A stretch of 64,000 bases of DNA from positions 5,438,828 to 5,502,827 of the forward strand of contig NC_134366.1 in the NCBI RefSeq assembly GCF_035582795.1. The letters are read 5' to 3'. The translations under genes and the position numbers were made by a program. The notes beneath the pieces were generated by a model, which was not told the origin of the DNA, searched no databases, and saw nothing but the letters and a program-made list of their open reading frames with translations. This document shows, piece by piece, positions 62,201-64,000 of the stretch (its first letter is position 1; every line of letters starts with the position of its first letter). Source of the DNA: Mycteria americana. Taxonomy: Eukaryota > Chordata > Aves > Ciconiiformes > Ciconiidae.

Positions 62201-64000
62201 GCACTGCCTGCACGAGGGTCCCCATGGCTCCCCACCCCTCGGGGAGCAGCCAGCCCTCACTGCTCCCAGGCACAGAGACAGGGTGTGTGGGGCTGTGAGA
62301 GGGAGGCAGCAGGAGAGAGAGGGGCTGCATGGGCACACAGATACTACGGTGTTCCCAAAAGCACCCGTAATCCTCTCTGCCTGCATCTGTGCGCAAGAGC
62401 TGAAGTGCAGGAAGGAAAGATAAATCAGGAGAGCTCATTTCCTGAGCGTGAGCCCACGTATGGTCATTGTTACAAGCTGATGTTTAATTGCAAAACCCTC
62501 TAACCATCCCCTTGCATGCCTGCCTCTGTCTCCAGCTAAGGGTTCAGGTGTGACCAGAAGCTGAGGAGCTTGTGATGAATTTCCTTGGACAGACCACCCA
62601 AAATCAGGTAGCTCACACACACAGAGACACACACCAGCCCTATGGATGTAACAGGAAAGAGTGGAAAACAAGTCACAGATCAGCATCCCTTCGCTCACTC
62701 TGCAGGCAACGGCATCTTAAAGGCACAAGTGGGGCACAGCTGATCTCTCCGAGACTTTCCTCCTGTCCATAAAGCGGTGTAGGGTAGAAATCACCCCAGA
62801 CCCTATAGGTGTTCCTTATTGCTTGTCTCTATTAAAGCCCAGGGGGACAGAGCATGGGGAGCACCTCTTCCAAGCAGGAGCTGTAGAGGTTCATCCTTTG
62901 CTTTTTCAGCCCTCTGGCATGTCCCCACCTTATGGTCCTGGGGAAGAGAGGTGCTCTCAGGGACCACGGATGCACCTAGCCCAGGTGGTCTGGAGCCCTA
63001 TTCCTGCAGCACTGTCTGCCTCCCTTTGAGTCTCTTTCTCTCCTTTTTTTCCTGGATAGTTTTTGCAAGCCTTTGGCACAGGTTTCCTGTGGCTCAGCAC
63101 TTCAGCCCCTGTGATTAGTTGTGTGTCAGAATGGGACTTCTTTTAACTCTGAAAGACTTTCTTGTTAAATATAGGACAAAATCTGTAGCAAAGACAATAG
63201 CAGTCTACTTTTCATTTTAACGTCTCCATGCAAGTAGTAAGCCTGATCCATCTTTAGCTCTACATAAGGGGGCCCCTTTCTGCTCACCAAATTGCTTGCA
63301 GATGCTGGGGGCTCAGATCAGCTCAGCTGCTAACGCATAGCCTAACATTGCTTAACTCCACTCTGCTTGCTTTTCACAAATTAATCGCCAAGCACCCAGC
63401 ATGGAAAGCGGCAGAGGGCTGTGAAGGTCTGTGCTGGTATTGCATGCCAGCATGGTCAGCCACGTTTGAGGAGAAAAGGCATTCTGCTGCCCTCAGCAAG
63501 ACAATTCCCAGTGTTTAGCCCCAGTCCGCAGGGGACTTTTGGACAGCAGACATGTAATAGCAGCATTATACATCTGTGCAGTCTGAACATGCCCTCTATA
63601 CCCACATGCTCCCGTGTGTAGCTCTGCCAAAGTGAATCCCTCATCCAGCAGTATAAAAGTATTCAATTCTGGTAAACAAGCGTCGCCGCAAAGAGTGGGC
63701 CAGGCTCCACCAGAGACGCTGTGCAGGGTGGGGTAGCCAAGGACCGCTGTCGAGCTCAGGCTGTGTAGGAGCATCACTGACAGCCCAGCTCTGCACGCCC
63801 TCCTGGAAATGGCTCCAGCTCCTCAGCAGTCTTAAGGCTTAGGCCACGGTGGGTTAAACTGGGGTTAAAGCACTTGTCCCCCTGTTACGGTCTCCTCTTT
63901 CCATCAGTATAATTTGGAGACACTTGAATTTAGGTGTCTCCTAATTTAACCATCCTACCTCTCAGCTGAATCCCAACCAAGGAGTCAAAGGCCTGAATTC
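59224..64000. other. Intergenic DNA with no recognised gene
   Basis: Short domain-free open frames only, the longest about 126 codons antisense at 62,058-62,438. A short CA-rich tract lies at 62613-62634. No repeat family, promoter island or RNA gene was recognised to the window end. Confidence 0.5.

Overview
The window looks like bird (sauropsid) nuclear DNA. The recognisable mobile DNA is almost all CR1 non-LTR retrotransposon. The CR1 3' ends carry the family's terminal octamer (ATTCTGTG type) and no poly(A) tail, and they occur at several ages. The rest is AT-rich, CpG-poor, low-repeat sequence. There are no prokaryotic operons, no CRISPR array and no rRNA or tRNA gene that I can support. 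The exact species cannot be read from the sequence.

Layout. Positions 1-31,000 are essentially a gene desert: single-copy-looking DNA with simple repeats, a few old interspersed-repeat fossils, isolated regulatory-looking motifs, and one small CpG-dense open frame at 3,150. Positions 31,021-31,935 hold a 5'-truncated, fairly fresh CR1 on the plus strand. Positions 38,106-41,930 hold a nearly complete but broken CR1 on the minus strand, with an ORF1 esterase, an ORF2 endonuclease and a reverse transcriptase. Positions 42,000-45,065 hold older CR1 pieces in both orientations. Positions 45-52 kb are again mostly empty.

The one convincing gene lies at 52-59 kb on the plus strand. A CpG-rich promoter region carries a strong ZNF143/THAP11-type motif at 52,003 and a CCAAT box at 52,053. 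It is followed by a consensus splice donor at 52,393/52,394 and, after a roughly 2.2-kb intron, a strong acceptor at 54,611/54,612. The final exon encodes a 621-residue C2H2 zinc-finger protein (ATG at 54,948, stop at 56,811-56,813), and the first canonical poly(A) signal is at 59,152. The presumed intron contains a short fossil of an endogenous-retrovirus integrase (53,579-53,905).

The zinc-finger protein is the most interesting object here. It has seven fingers, then a 220-residue linker, then six fingers. The linker holds six SUMO-consensus lysines, five of them in the form [IMV]KEEP, set in degenerate repeats with a 28-residue spacing. This suggests a DNA-binding repressor with a built-in SUMO-dependent recruitment array in place of a visible KRAB, SCAN or BTB domain. 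That function is an inference from motifs.
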